This document shows, piece after piece, positions 54,073 to 63,754 of a DNA stretch of 64,000 nucleotides; position 1 is the stretch's first letter; every line of letters begins with the position of its first letter. The DNA comes from DASRJW01 sp964567755 (GTDB taxonomy: Bacteria; Krumholzibacteriota; Krumholzibacteriia; G020349025). The notes beneath the pieces are model-generated. The model saw nothing but the letters and a program-made list of their open reading frames with translations. It ran no database searches and was not told the DNA's origin. Made by a program: the position numbers and the translations under genes. The stretch spans positions 73,007 through 137,006 of the forward strand of contig CAZMNW010000023.1 in NCBI GenBank assembly GCA_964567755.1, in the 5' to 3' direction.

Positions 54073-57000
54073 CACGCGTGCAACGGGAAATGGCTCCACG
54101 TGTCGAACGGCATCCCCTCGCGCGGCGCGTGCATGGGGCTCGACTTTGGATCGCTGCCCTCGGCATCGCCGCTCTCGGCGCGCAATCAGTGCGAGCGGCC
54201 ACGTTCCAAGTCACGGGAACGTTGCAATACCAAGATCGCATCTGGGACAAGAACGGTTATACCGGAACGGCGGTGAACCGGCCCATCCGCCAAGCCGACG
54301 TCGAAGTCGTCAACCTCGGCAACAGCGCAGTGGTCGGGACGGGATTCACCAATGCCACGGGGCAATTCACGGTTTCCGTGACCTTCACGGGGAACGTTAG
54401 CCTCTACGTCCGCGTGCTGTCGAAGACCGACCTGAGCCCGAATTATCAAATCACCGTGCTCAACGACGCCGGACTGAGCAGCATTCACGCCGGCGTGACG
54501 GGCAACTTCCCCAACCACAACCCGAACCAGAACCTGAACGTGGGCACCTGGCTTTTCGTCGACACCGACGGGTTCGGGGTCGGGCAAGCGTTCAACGTCC
54601 TCGACTGCGCTGTGGACGTCTACGACTGGCTGTCCCAGCCGCAGGTGCTGAACCGCTACCCGACTGTGTTCGAGTTCATCCAAATCCAATGGTCCACCAC
54701 CCTCAACGCGCCGGGGTCATACTACTCCGGTCAATTTATCAACATCTCCTCGCCAGTGAGCGGCGACACCGACGGCTGGTCCGACACGGTGATTCTGCAC
54801 GAGCTCGGGCACTACGTCGCCGACGTGTTCCATCAGGATGACAACACCGGCGGGCAGCATTTCCTCGGCGACAGCTTCCAGGACCCGCGCCTTTCGTATG
54901 GCGAAGGCTATGCCACGTATCTCTGCGGCGAAGTACGCGAACGGCGGGCGGTGGCGAACGGATCGGACGCGCACGTGAGCATTTACGCCGACTTGGCGAT
55001 GCCACCGGCGCTGCCGACCGCCGGGGGGCTCGAGTTCTCCTACGATTTCGAAACGGGACTGCTCGGAAACGGCACTTCCCTCGGCCAGATCGGCCAAGCG
55101 AACGAGACCAACATCACGTCGACGATGTGGGACCTGCACGACGGGTCGGCGACACCGGATGAATCGGCGGCCGTCGACGACGACGCCATCGACGGCGATG
55201 GCGGCGATGTCTGGGACGTTTTGTTGAACTACATGGCGATGATCCCATTTGCGGACATCATCACCTTCGAGGATTTCGTCCAGGGCTGGAAAACGGTGCA
55301 TGGCGCCGCATACCAGGCGACGGAGCTCGATTTCATTCTCAATACGCTGAACCTGATGGGGTTCGAGGATGATGCTCAGGAACAGGACGATACGGCGGCG
55401 ACGGCGGTGAGCGCGACGATCGGTTCCTTCGCGCTGATCGGTGCCGGGGGCGCCGTGGTGTTGAACGAAATCGAGCTGGGCGCCGAGGACGCCATCGAGA
55501 TCTACAACAGCTCGAACGTGGCGGTGAATTTGCTCGCTTGGCAGATCGAGGGTCTCTCGAACTCCGCCACCACGACATTCACCTTCCCGAGCTACCTCCT
55601 GCAACCAGGTGGATTCGTCTACGTGCGCGAGCGCGGCAGTTCCACGAGCAATACCGACGAAGACTTCTACGGCGGGTCCGCGTTCTCACTCGCGTGGGCG
55701 AACGGCAGCCCGGGTGCCTGCATCCTTCGTGACAATCTCGGGGCGGCGCGCGATTTCTTGCGTTGGGACGGCGTCGGCAATCCGTCGACGACGCCAGTGC
55801 CTCCGGGCACGTCATGGACCGGAGCGCTGATGAGCGCCCCGGGCGGCGCTACGCTCGGGCGGAGCTCCTCGGGTACCGACACGCACAATTCGTCGGATTG
55901 GAGCACGGCTCCGAGCAGCATCAACCAGCCCAACGGGCTGCCGTATCTCGACCACACCACATTCGACACGGGAGACGAGGATCACCTGCGCCTGAGCCTG
56001 ATCAAGGATCGTCTCTACAGTGTGCGGACGTTCACGCTCTTCGGAGCGTCGGATACATACCTGGAGCTGTTGGCCGCCGACGGCACGACGGTGCTGGCGG
56101 CGCACGACGACCGCGGCCCGCGGCTGCCTGAGTCGAAGCTCACCTTCGTAGCCCCGGCCACGGGCGACTTCTTCGCCCGCATCGCCCATGTCGGGGCGCT
56201 GACGCAGTACGGCATGTATCGCAGCCGTGCGTTCGAACATCCCCAGACGGGTGTGCTCCTGGCGCCGATCGGGTTGATGGCGGATGCCGACAATACGCAC
56301 GTGAGCGGGGATCCCGTGGCGCTCGCGTGGCTCAATGGCAGCGTCTACGACTTGGTGCAGGTGACTGTTTTCGACGCGACGACGACGGTGCTGAGCACGA
56401 TGCTCGATGGGGACGCCACGTCGTTGGATACGCAGCTCGATCGAGGGCTGTACCGATACAACGTTCAAGGCAAGGTGGGCATGCAGCTGTCGACGGCGAG
56501 CGAGAGCTGCGTGTATGCCGGCGTTTACCCCACCACGTTCGCCGATTCCTACGATGGCACGCCGGCGCTCTATTCGTGGCAAGCGCAGAGTCCCTGGGGG
56601 ACCACGACGAGCGTTTTCTTCAACGCACCGAACGCAATCAACGACAGCCCCGGCGGCGATTACGCCAACAACATCGACGTCAGCATCGAGCTCAAGGTGC
56701 CGGTGCGGCTCGGCACCGCCGGCCAACTGCGCTTCCGTCACATCTGCATCACGGAAGCGGCGTACGATTTCGGCTACGTGGAGATCACCGCCGACGATGG
56801 TCAGACCTGGACGGCGCTCGCGGCCTACGACATGGACGACCATCCCGGCTGGAACGATGGCGTCGCCAGCAATGGAGATTTCGTCCAGGAAACGCTTGCC
56901 CTCGGCGCGTACGACAACCAGGTGGTGCGCGTCCGCTTCCGCTTGGTGACGGATGGCGGCGTGGTCGAAGATGGTTGGATCATCGACGACGTGAGCTTCA

Positions 57001-57314
57001 CCTCCGATGTCACGGCGGCGCCAGAGCTGCCGGCGGTTCGCTACGCGCTGCAGCCGAACCACCCGAACCCGTTCAATCCCAACACTTTGATTCGCTACAG
57101 CTTGGCGGTGCCAGGGCGCGTGGACCTGCGCGTCTACGACTTGCGTGGACGCTTGGTCCGGACCCTCGTCGCGGCCGACCGGCCAGCGGGGTGGCAACAG
57201 GCGGTGTGGGATGGCCGGGACGACGCAGGGATCGCGGTCGCTTCGGGCGTCTATTTCTATCGTCTCGAGTCCGGAAGCTTCCTGCGATCGCGTAAGATGC
57301 TGTTGCTGAAGTGA
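54069..57314 (+). CDS. Secreted zinc metalloprotease with lamin-tail and NPFNP sorting domains
   Basis: A 1081-residue secreted protein. A signal helix (LWIAALGIAALGAQSVRA) is followed by a beta domain, then a gluzincin-type site: HELGH (H244, H248) with GEGYA (E279) as third ligand. After that it has a lamin-tail domain (VVLNEIELGAEDAIEIYNSS; ENVAVNLLAW-type), a pre-peptidase/MAM-like beta domain and a C-terminal FlgD-like/type 9 sorting domain beginning LQPNHPNPFNPNTLIRY and ending SRKMLLLK. Likely substrate: proteins outside the cell. Its ATG overlaps the partner gene upstream. Such C-termini mark secretion to the surface in FCB-type bacteria. Confidence 0.88.
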   Translation: MTRVQREMAPRVERHPLARRVHGARLWIAALGIAALGAQSVRAATFQVTGTLQYQDRIWDKNGYTGTAVNRPIRQADVEVVNLGNSAVVGTGFTNATGQFTVSVTFTGNVSLYVRVLSKTDLSPNYQITVLNDAGLSSIHAGVTGNFPNHNPNQNLNVGTWLFVDTDGFGVGQAFNVLDCAVDVYDWLSQPQVLNRYPTVFEFIQIQWSTTLNAPGSYYSGQFINISSPVSGDTDGWSDTVILHELGHYVADVFHQDDNTGGQHFLGDSFQDPRLSYGEGYATYLCGEVRERRAVANGSDAHVSIYADLAMPPALPTAGGLEFSYDFETGLLGNGTSLGQIGQANETNITSTMWDLHDGSATPDESAAVDDDAIDGDGGDVWDVLLNYMAMIPFADIITFEDFVQGWKTVHGAAYQATELDFILNTLNLMGFEDDAQEQDDTAATAVSATIGSFALIGAGGAVVLNEIELGAEDAIEIYNSSNVAVNLLAWQIEGLSNSATTTFTFPSYLLQPGGFVYVRERGSSTSNTDEDFYGGSAFSLAWANGSPGACILRDNLGAARDFLRWDGVGNPSTTPVPPGTSWTGALMSAPGGATLGRSSSGTDTHNSSDWSTAPSSINQPNGLPYLDHTTFDTGDEDHLRLSLIKDRLYSVRTFTLFGASDTYLELLAADGTTVLAAHDDRGPRLPESKLTFVAPATGDFFARIAHVGALTQYGMYRSRAFEHPQTGVLLAPIGLMADADNTHVSGDPVALAWLNGSVYDLVQVTVFDATTTVLSTMLDGDATSLDTQLDRGLYRYNVQGKVGMQLSTASESCVYAGVYPTTFADSYDGTPALYSWQAQSPWGTTTSVFFNAPNAINDSPGGDYANNIDVSIELKVPVRLGTAGQLRFRHICITEAAYDFGYVEITADDGQTWTALAAYDMDDHPGWNDGVASNGDFVQETLALGAYDNQVVRVRFRLVTDGGVVEDGWIIDDVSFTSDVTAAPELPAVRYALQPNHPNPFNPNTLIRYSLAVPGRVDLRVYDLRGRLVRTLVAADRPAGWQQAVWDGRDDAGIAVASGVYFYRLESGSFLRSRKMLLLK

Positions 57315-57375
57315 TCGCCCGCAGGCTCTAGCGATCGATGGCCGGAGAAAGTCTCGCGATCGAACGGAGAAATGA

Positions 57376-57942
57376 ATGCGTGCATCAGCTGTTATCGCAG
57401 CGCTCGTCATGAGCGCGATTGCCGCCATGATGTCGCCATCGTGGGCCCAGCGCCCGGATACATCGGGGCCACAAAAGGAAGCGATGCAGAAGCTCGCCCA
57501 CTGGGTTGGTGAGTGGGAAGGGACCGGATGGAGCATGCGCGGCCCGGGGCAGAAGGAAGAATTCACGGTGACCGAGAGCGTCCAGCCCAAGCTTGGGGGA
57601 ATGTTGTTCCTCGTCCAGGGGCAGGGGAAAGGCAAGGATCCGAGCACGGGACAGGAGACCATCGGGCACGACGCGCTGGCTGTGGTGTCTTTCGATTCCA
57701 AGGAAGGTAAGTACCGTTTTCGCCACTACACGATGCAAGGCGCGAGCGGCGACGACGAGCTCGTCCTCACCGAGACGGGAATGTCCTGGGAACTGAAAAC
57801 CGAAGGGCAGCCGTTCCAGTTGCGTTTCACCATCGAGATCCAGGGCGACACGTGGCACGAAATCGGCGAATTCTCGCGCGATGGGCAGACCTGGATGCGC
57901 ACCATGGAGATGACGCTGCAGCGGGTGAGCAAGAAGGGGTAG
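57376..57942 (+). CDS. Exported DUF1579 protein
   Basis: A 188-residue protein with a signal peptide (VIAALVMSAIAAMMSPSWAQ). The mature part has the DUF1579 pattern (LAHWVGEWEGTGWSMRGPG; FTVTESVQPKLGGMLFLVQG; FSRDGQTWMRTMEMTLQRV). Function is unknown; it has a lipocalin-like beta-barrel look. CGGAG lies six bases before the ATG. Confidence 0.85.
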   Translation: MRASAVIAALVMSAIAAMMSPSWAQRPDTSGPQKEAMQKLAHWVGEWEGTGWSMRGPGQKEEFTVTESVQPKLGGMLFLVQGQGKGKDPSTGQETIGHDALAVVSFDSKEGKYRFRHYTMQGASGDDELVLTETGMSWELKTEGQPFQLRFTIEIQGDTWHEIGEFSRDGQTWMRTMEMTLQRVSKKG

Positions 57943-58064
57943 GGCCGCTCCCCGCGCGGAAGTAGCCCTCCAGACCCGCGCACGAATGCTTGCAGGCGAG
58001 AAGGGACCATTGTTAGCCTGCCGCGACCTCCGGTGCCGGGCACCGAAAGGAACGGGTCCCATTC

Positions 58065-59810
58065 GTGAGCGCCATTCTCGGCATCAACGCCTTTCATGCC
58101 GGCGCCTCCGCGGCGGTGCTGGTCGATGGCGTGCCCGTGGCGGCCGTGGCCGAGGAACGGCTCAACCGCATCAAATACTACGCCGGCTTCCCGAAGCTCT
58201 CGATCCGCCGCTGCCTCGACATGGCGGGACTCCGTTTCCGCGACATCGATGTCGTGGCGATCGGGCGTGACCGTGCCGCCAACCGCGCCGAGAAACTGAA
58301 ATACGTCTTGTCGCAGCCGACCAAGCTGCTCAACCTGGCGAAGATCGGAACCGCACGACGCGCACTCGACGACGTGCGCGAGCTGCTGGTGCGCGACTGT
58401 GGCGCCGACGCAGCGGAATTGCGCTACACCCAATACGATGTCGAGCATCACCTGGCGCACACGGCCAGCGCCTACTTCGCGTCGGAGTGGGATCATGCCG
58501 CCGGGCTCACCGTCGATGGGTCGGGGGATTTTTGCACCAGCATGCTCTGCGAGTGCGAAGGCGACGAGATCAGGGTCAAGCACCGAATCTACGTGCCGCA
58601 TTCCCTAGGCTCGCTCTACACCATGGTCTGCGAGTTCATCGGCTACGGAACCTATGGTGACGAAGGCAAAGTGATGGGGCTGGCCCCGTATGGGCGCGAC
58701 ACCTATGCCGATCACTTCGCCGACATGATCGAGCTCACGGCCGACGGCTTCAAGCTGAACCCGAAGTTCTTCGTGCCCTTCGGGGCCAATCAAGGCATGC
58801 GCATCACCGAAGAGGGGACGATGGTTTTCGACCGGCATTTTGCCGATCACATGGTGCAGCTCTTCGGAGCCCCGCGGGCCAAGCACGCCGAGATCACCCA
58901 GCGCGACGAAGACCTCGCTTTCGGACTGCAATCAATGTTCGAGAGCGCATACATGCACTTGCTGCGCATGTTGCACCGCATGGTGCCCAAGGAAAACCTG
59001 GTGCTGGCGGGAGGATGCGCACTCAACAGCGTGGCCAACGGCAAGCTGTTCACGGCCACACCCTTTCGCGCCACGTGCATCCAGCCGGCGGCTGGAGACG
59101 ATGGGCTGGCTCTCGGGGCAGCGCTGTACGCCAGCAATGCGATCCTGCGCGAAGGCCGGCGTTGGGTGATGCGGGACGCATTCCTGGGCCCGGAGTACTC
59201 CGAAGTCGAACTGCGCCAAGCGCTCGAGGAACGCAGCGTCGCCTACACCCGGCTCGAGCGCGACGCCCTGCTTGCAGAAACCGCAGCCGAGATCGAACGC
59301 GGCAACGTGGTCGGCTGGTATCAGGGGCGAATGGAATGGGGCCCGCGGGCGCTCGGGAACCGCTCGATCCTCACGCATCCGGGGCGACCGGACATGAAGG
59401 AGGTCCTCAACGCCAGGATCAAACACCGCGAGCCGTTTCGGCCCTTCGCGCCCGCAGTGCTCGCGGAGCGGCAGGCCGAGATCTTCGAACAAAACCATCC
59501 ATCGCCGTTCATGCTGCACGTGTACAAGATTCGTCCCGAATGGCGCGAACGTCTCTGTGCCGTGCGCCATGCCGACGACACCGGACGCTTGCAGTCGGTG
59601 GCTCGGGACGAAAACCCTCTGTACTATGATCTCATCCGCAAGTTCGAGGCTCTGTCTGGTCTCCCGGTCGTTCTCAACACCAGCTTCAACGAGAACGAGC
59701 CGATCTGCTGCACGCCCGAAGAAGCCGTCGACACATTCGTCCGCACGAAGATGGATCTCCTGGTCTTGGGGAACCTCGTGGTTGACAAGCCTGCGATTAC
59801 CCAGCCCTAG
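58065..59810 (+). CDS. Carbamoyltransferase (NodU/CmcH family)
   Basis: A 581-residue enzyme that moves a carbamoyl group from carbamoyl phosphate to a hydroxyl, as in nodulation-factor or antibiotic carbamoylation. N-terminal kinase-like part has GINAFHAGASAAVL and the metal-ligand EHHLAHTASAYFAS; GSGDFCTS follows. The C-terminal part has RMEWGPRALGNRSIL and LPVVLNTSFNENEPI. It begins with GTG at 58065. In this neighbourhood it likely modifies a surface polysaccharide or a small secreted molecule. It ends eight bases from the convergent FkbM gene. Confidence 0.93.
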   Translation: MSAILGINAFHAGASAAVLVDGVPVAAVAEERLNRIKYYAGFPKLSIRRCLDMAGLRFRDIDVVAIGRDRAANRAEKLKYVLSQPTKLLNLAKIGTARRALDDVRELLVRDCGADAAELRYTQYDVEHHLAHTASAYFASEWDHAAGLTVDGSGDFCTSMLCECEGDEIRVKHRIYVPHSLGSLYTMVCEFIGYGTYGDEGKVMGLAPYGRDTYADHFADMIELTADGFKLNPKFFVPFGANQGMRITEEGTMVFDRHFADHMVQLFGAPRAKHAEITQRDEDLAFGLQSMFESAYMHLLRMLHRMVPKENLVLAGGCALNSVANGKLFTATPFRATCIQPAAGDDGLALGAALYASNAILREGRRWVMRDAFLGPEYSEVELRQALEERSVAYTRLERDALLAETAAEIERGNVVGWYQGRMEWGPRALGNRSILTHPGRPDMKEVLNARIKHREPFRPFAPAVLAERQAEIFEQNHPSPFMLHVYKIRPEWRERLCAVRHADDTGRLQSVARDENPLYYDLIRKFEALSGLPVVLNTSFNENEPICCTPEEAVDTFVRTKMDLLVLGNLVVDKPAITQP

Positions 59811-59818
59811 CGCGTTGG

Positions 59819-60631
59819 TCACGCAGGCGTCGCGAGGATCCACCCGTGGGTGCCGTCGGCAACCGACGACTGCCAGCGACGTTCCTCATAGCCGAACTCG
59901 CCGAGGAGCGTAGCCAGAGCTTCACGAGTGCTGTGCACTTCGATGAACAGCGACGGCGCGCTGGTCTTCAGGACCTGTGTCGCCCCCCGCAGCACGTCAA
60001 GCTCAGCGCCTTCGACGTCCATCTTGATCCAGTCGACCCGGGCGATGCCAAGCGTGTCGACAACGGCGTCGACGGTGACGCACCTGGCTGAGAACGTCGG
60101 GCCATGATCGGTCTGATGAGTCCACACGCGATGGACCTCTTCCAGGGAGAGTTCCATCGTGCCGGGCACTCGCCCAGCGCCTGCTGGCAAGACGATCACG
60201 TTGGAGGCGTCGTTGAGCCCGACGTTGCGGACGAGGGCTCGATACGTGATCGGATTCGGCTCGAAGGCCACCACGAGACCGTCCGCACCGACCGCACGGG
60301 AGAATCCAGCCATGTACCTGCCCTCGAACGCCCCGATATCGAGGACCACATCGCCTCTTGATGGCGAGATCCAGTCCATCGGCTCGTATCGCGGAAGGTG
60401 GTTCCAATGTTCGATCGACTCCGTGTCGATGGCCTGGAACGTGAATTCCCCGCCCTGTGTTTCGAGCACGGTGTCATCCAATGAGAACGGGAACTTCGTC
60501 CAGTACATCGGGTGCCAGACGGCGCTTCCCAATCCTTGCCGCGCAGCCGATCTCTGCACCGCGGGACGGATGAGGCCGTAGACGGCCCTGTTCACGGTCA
60601 CCTTCAATCCTCGACGCTTGCCTGCCGTCAT
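59819..60631 (-). CDS. FkbM family methyltransferase
   Basis: A 270-residue SAM enzyme. SAM motif VVLDIGAFEGRYMAGFSRAV, then DGLVVAFEPNPITYRAL, and the FkbM tail IKMDVEGAELDVLRGATQVL with IEVHS are typical. Family members O-methylate sugars or polyketides. It lies convergent to the carbamoyltransferase and next to a second FkbM gene on the same strand. Confidence 0.9.
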   Translation of the reverse strand: MTAGKRRGLKVTVNRAVYGLIRPAVQRSAARQGLGSAVWHPMYWTKFPFSLDDTVLETQGGEFTFQAIDTESIEHWNHLPRYEPMDWISPSRGDVVLDIGAFEGRYMAGFSRAVGADGLVVAFEPNPITYRALVRNVGLNDASNVIVLPAGAGRVPGTMELSLEEVHRVWTHQTDHGPTFSARCVTVDAVVDTLGIARVDWIKMDVEGAELDVLRGATQVLKTSAPSLFIEVHSTREALATLLGEFGYEERRWQSSVADGTHGWILATPA

Positions 60632-60788
60632 GCTTCCCTCCGTGGCCAGCGTGCGGGTTCTTCATCTCGGGTGGGCAATCCATCCGAGGACCTGCGAATC
60701 ACCATCGACGACCTCCTCACCGCCCTCCTGCGTCAACCCTGGCCGAACGGCCTCACGGCGCCCTTTCCAAGTATGTCCGCCGTGATCG

Positions 60789-61622
60789 TCACCTGGGGGT
60801 TAGAAGCACGTCCCGCAGTCCAGTGATGGTCTCGATCCGGATCTCACGTCGTCGAAGAACGTCCCGCGCAGCGTAATCGTGCTTGTCCAACCACAACGCG
60901 AGATCGGCGATGCCGACGCCCAGCTCGACGTAGTGCTCCGGGTTCACCTCGCACAGGATGGGCGGCCGACCGATCGACTCCAGGCATTGTGAGAGTCCTC
61001 GGAGTACCTGGACCTCGAATCCTTCAACATCGATCTTGATGAGATGCACGGGTGCGTCAAGAATGGAGGCAAGCTCTAACACCGGGACGCGTATGGCGGG
61101 CCCCGGATCCGGGACTGCCGCCCGCACCACGCTGTTCACTCCGAGGTTGTCGCCGACGTTGACGAAGAGGTCGATCGTTCCAGAGAAGTCGCCGGCCGCG
61201 GCTGGATAGACGCGGATGTCTCGTCCTTGGTTCAATTGAGTCAAGCGGATGAGCCGATCAGCGTAGTCAGGTACGGGCTCGATGGCGTGGACCACACCGC
61301 CACGGTTCACGAGATCAGCGGCGAGAGCCGTGAAATAGCCGAAGTTGGCGCCCACGTCGACGAACGTGTCACCTGCGTTCAGGTACCGACGCATCGTCAC
61401 GGCAACCTCCGGTTGGTAGGTGCGCCGATACATCATCGAAACAAGCGAGGGGGAAGCGGGGAAGTCAAACTCGAACGTGACGGAACCGATACTTCCAACC
61501 CGGGTCTCGTCCGGTGTCCGACGAACCTTGCCCAGCTTCCCTAAGGCGACGCGAGAGAACTCGCCCGGGTCAGCCCTCAACAACTCGAGCGCTCTGGACG
61601 GGAGAGATTGGCCCGTAATCAT
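60789..61622 (-). CDS. Second FkbM family methyltransferase
   Basis: A 277-residue protein with FVDVGANFGYFTALAADLVN (SAM motif), HAIEPVPDYADRLIRL, and the FkbM end IKIDVEGFEVQVLRGLSQCL with LCEVNPEHY. It shares the family with the gene at 59819 but not close sequence, so they are not a recent duplicate. Start 61622 has no clear ribosome site; longer frames lack any. Confidence 0.86.
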   Translation of the reverse strand: MITGQSLPSRALELLRADPGEFSRVALGKLGKVRRTPDETRVGSIGSVTFEFDFPASPSLVSMMYRRTYQPEVAVTMRRYLNAGDTFVDVGANFGYFTALAADLVNRGGVVHAIEPVPDYADRLIRLTQLNQGRDIRVYPAAAGDFSGTIDLFVNVGDNLGVNSVVRAAVPDPGPAIRVPVLELASILDAPVHLIKIDVEGFEVQVLRGLSQCLESIGRPPILCEVNPEHYVELGVGIADLALWLDKHDYAARDVLRRREIRIETITGLRDVLLTPR

Positions 61623-61717
61623 CAGCGAACGGCAAGCTACACGACCGCAGGAGCGCCCGCGAGAATCCGACGAAAGTCGGTCGTCCCTCGATCCGACCAG
61701 CGGGTAGGCTCCGCCAC

Positions 61718-62935
61718 GTGCGCATCCTCGTCCTGAACCAATACTTCTACCCGGACCGCTCGGCGACCAGCCAGCTGCTGACCGAGCTGTGTGAGGACCT
61801 CGCGCGCGACCACGACGTGTTCGTCGTGACTGGCCGGCCCAGCTACAACGCCGCCGAGACCACCGGTTCCCAGGGTCTGGTCTCGCGCGAGTGGTACGGG
61901 CCCGTGCGGGTGGCGCGCGTGTGGTCGACGACATTCGACCGCACCGATATGCCACGCCGGCTCGCCAACTACGGCTCCTATCTCGCGTCCTCGGTCGCCG
62001 GCGCGCTCGCGGTCGCCGACCCCGATGTGGTGATGGCCCTCACCGATCCTCCGCCCGTCGGGCTGATCGGCGCCATGGCGGCTCGCGCGCGCCGCGTGCC
62101 GTTCGTACTCGTCACCAAGGACATCTTCCCGGACGTCGCCGTCGAGCTCGGGATGCTGACCAACCCCGCCGCGATCCGCGGCCTGCGCGCCATGAAGTCG
62201 GCGCTGTTCCGAAGCGCCGATCGCGTGGTCTCGATCGGGCGCGACATGGACCGTCGTCTGCTGGCCCTCGGGGTGCCGGCCGACAAGATCGTCACGATCC
62301 ACGACTGGGCCGACGGCTCCGCGGTTCGCCCGTTGGACGCCCCGTCATCGCTTCGAACCGAGCTGGGCTGGGGCGAGCGGTTCGTCGTCATGCACTCGGG
62401 CAACGTCGGTCTGTCCCAGGATCTCGAGACCGTCATGGACGCCGCGGACAGGCTTCGCGACGAGCCGGACGTGGTGTTCGCGATCGTGGGGGAAGGCGCC
62501 GCCAAGCAGGATCTGATGCGGGCCGCCGAGGTCCGGGAACTGCGCAACGTCGAATTCCTGCCGTTCCAGGACAAGGCCGATCTGTCCAAATCCCTCGGGG
62601 CGGCCGACATCCACGTGGTGGGTTTGCGACGCGGCCTCGCCGGCTACATCGTGCCCAGCAAGGTGTATGGGATCCTGGCGGCCGGCAAACCGTTCATCGC
62701 CGCCGTCGAGGAAGACAGCGAGCCCGCGATGATCGTGCAGGAACACGGCTGCGGTGTCCGGATCGACCCGGGCGACCCCGGCGCGCTCGCCGGCGCCGTG
62801 ATCCGGATGCGCGACGACTCCGACCTCATCACCATGGGCAAGCGCGGCCGCGAAGCCCTCGAGAGCCGCTTCGACCGCCCGATCGCCGCTGACGCGTACC
62901 GCGAGCTGCTGGAGTCTCTCGTCGGCGACCGCTGA
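61718..62935 (+). CDS. Glycosyltransferase family 4 (WbuB-like)
   Basis: A 405-residue GT-B enzyme. N-terminal NQYFYPDRSATSQLL is a WbuB-like opening. C-terminal HSGNVGLSQDLETVMDAADR, VFAIVGEGAAKQDL and LRRGLAGYIVPSKVYGILAAGKPFI are diagnostic of GT4 enzymes that add N-acetyl sugars in O-antigen and capsule pathways. Start is GTG at 61718. Its DNA is even richer in G/C at third codon positions than the central genes. It points toward the Wzz-type gene, with vapBC in between on the other strand. Confidence 0.9.
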   Translation: MRILVLNQYFYPDRSATSQLLTELCEDLARDHDVFVVTGRPSYNAAETTGSQGLVSREWYGPVRVARVWSTTFDRTDMPRRLANYGSYLASSVAGALAVADPDVVMALTDPPPVGLIGAMAARARRVPFVLVTKDIFPDVAVELGMLTNPAAIRGLRAMKSALFRSADRVVSIGRDMDRRLLALGVPADKIVTIHDWADGSAVRPLDAPSSLRTELGWGERFVVMHSGNVGLSQDLETVMDAADRLRDEPDVVFAIVGEGAAKQDLMRAAEVRELRNVEFLPFQDKADLSKSLGAADIHVVGLRRGLAGYIVPSKVYGILAAGKPFIAAVEEDSEPAMIVQEHGCGVRIDPGDPGALAGAVIRMRDDSDLITMGKRGREALESRFDRPIAADAYRELLESLVGDR

Positions 62936-62937
62936 AG

Positions 62938-63372
62938 TTACTCGAGCGCGCCCGGCGCGAGACGGAACGGGCTCACGACGGTGACGGATCCGAGTTCGGC
63001 GCCGTCCTGGAGGTCCTCGGTCAGCAGGTGATCGCACCCGGCCACCGTTGCCGCCCCAACGACCATCGCATCCCAGAACGACAAACCGAAACGCTCCTCG
63101 ACGTCCCAGCCCGCCTCCAGGATCCGTTCATCACTCGGGATGGGGCTCCACGCCAGGAGATCTTCGACATCCCGCCTCGCTTCTCGCCGTGAGAGCCCGG
63201 GATCCAGCTTTCGGGTCACGGTCGCGTAATACTCGTGGAGCACCTGGAAACTGATCCGCCCCGAGCCGGAGACCCACAGGTGTTCCATCCAACTCCTTGC
63301 CCCCTGGTGCTTCTCGCGATCCGAGGTGTCGCGCGCGTAGACGAGGACGTTGGTATCAACGAAGACCGGCAC
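62938..63372 (-). CDS. vapC: VapC-like PIN-domain toxin
   Basis: A 144-residue PIN ribonuclease. The acidic active site is visible: VFVDTNVLVY (Asp), LHEYYATV (Glu), SFWDAMVVGAA (Asp) and LLTEDLQDG (Asp). Such toxins cut tRNA or rRNA. Start is GTG at 63372 with GAGGAGG about nine bases upstream; it overlaps the antitoxin stop by 17 bases. A longer frame upstream is not supported. Confidence 0.85.
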   Translation of the reverse strand: MPVFVDTNVLVYARDTSDREKHQGARSWMEHLWVSGSGRISFQVLHEYYATVTRKLDPGLSRREARRDVEDLLAWSPIPSDERILEAGWDVEERFGLSFWDAMVVGAATVAGCDHLLTEDLQDGAELGSVTVVSPFRLAPGALE

Positions 63373-63589
63373 GGTCGTGGACCTCCTCGCGAGTGGGGAG
63401 GCTGCCACCGAGCTTCTTTCCGCGGCGCGACAGGTAACGCTGCATCGAGGCGGCATAAGCGACCTCGCCGACCATGCGTTCCCTTAGGAGTTCCCTCAGG
63501 TAGCTCGAGACGCTCATCTCGTTGCGAGCCGCCTCGATCCGAGCCCAGCGTGCGGTTTCCTCGTCGAGCGTGACGGTAACGTTCTTCAT
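63356..63589 (-). CDS. vapB: VapB-like ribbon-helix-helix antitoxin
   Basis: A 77-residue protein whose start MKNVTVTLDEETARWARIEA fits the beta-strand and helix of CopG/RHH DNA-binding proteins. The rest (EMSVSSYLRELLRERM and YLSRRGKKLGGSLPTREE) would bind and block the toxin. It overlaps vapC and is preceded by two palindromic operators, so it probably represses its own operon. Confidence 0.82.
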   Translation of the reverse strand: MKNVTVTLDEETARWARIEAARNEMSVSSYLRELLRERMVGEVAYAASMQRYLSRRGKKLGGSLPTREEVHDRAGLR

Positions 63590-63590
63590 G

Positions 63591-63605
63591 ACACGAGTTT
63601 CGTGT
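63591..63605. promoter_or_regulatory. Palindromic operator 1 of vapBC
   Basis: ACACGA-gtt-TCGTGT, a 15-bp palindrome with 6-bp arms, one base before the vapB start codon. Confidence 0.8.
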
Positions 63606-63606
63606 A

Positions 63607-63621
63607 ACACGGAATCCGTGT
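63607..63621. promoter_or_regulatory. Palindromic operator 2 of vapBC
   Basis: ACACGGA-a-TCCGTGT, a 15-bp palindrome with 7-bp arms. Its centre is 16 bp from that of operator 1, and both share the ACACG...CGTGT ends, as expected for two RHH dimers binding side by side. Confidence 0.8.
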
Positions 63622-63754
63622 CAAACCCTCAGGCGCACCATGACGCCGCGAAGATTCCGGAGAACATGGGCGATCTCCCACCTCCCCGGGGCACGCTCGT
63701 CGTAGGATTGGCGACCAGATGTACGAAGGCACACCTCTTCCCCAGGAGATGACG

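Noticed and set aside
59819..61622. The two FkbM genes as a recent tandem duplication
   Set aside because: They share only family motifs; their N-terminal halves and spacing differ.
61623..61955. N-terminal extension of the second FkbM gene
   Set aside because: The extra 111 residues are Arg/Ser/Gly-rich without homology and overlap the GT4 gene's 5' end on the other strand.
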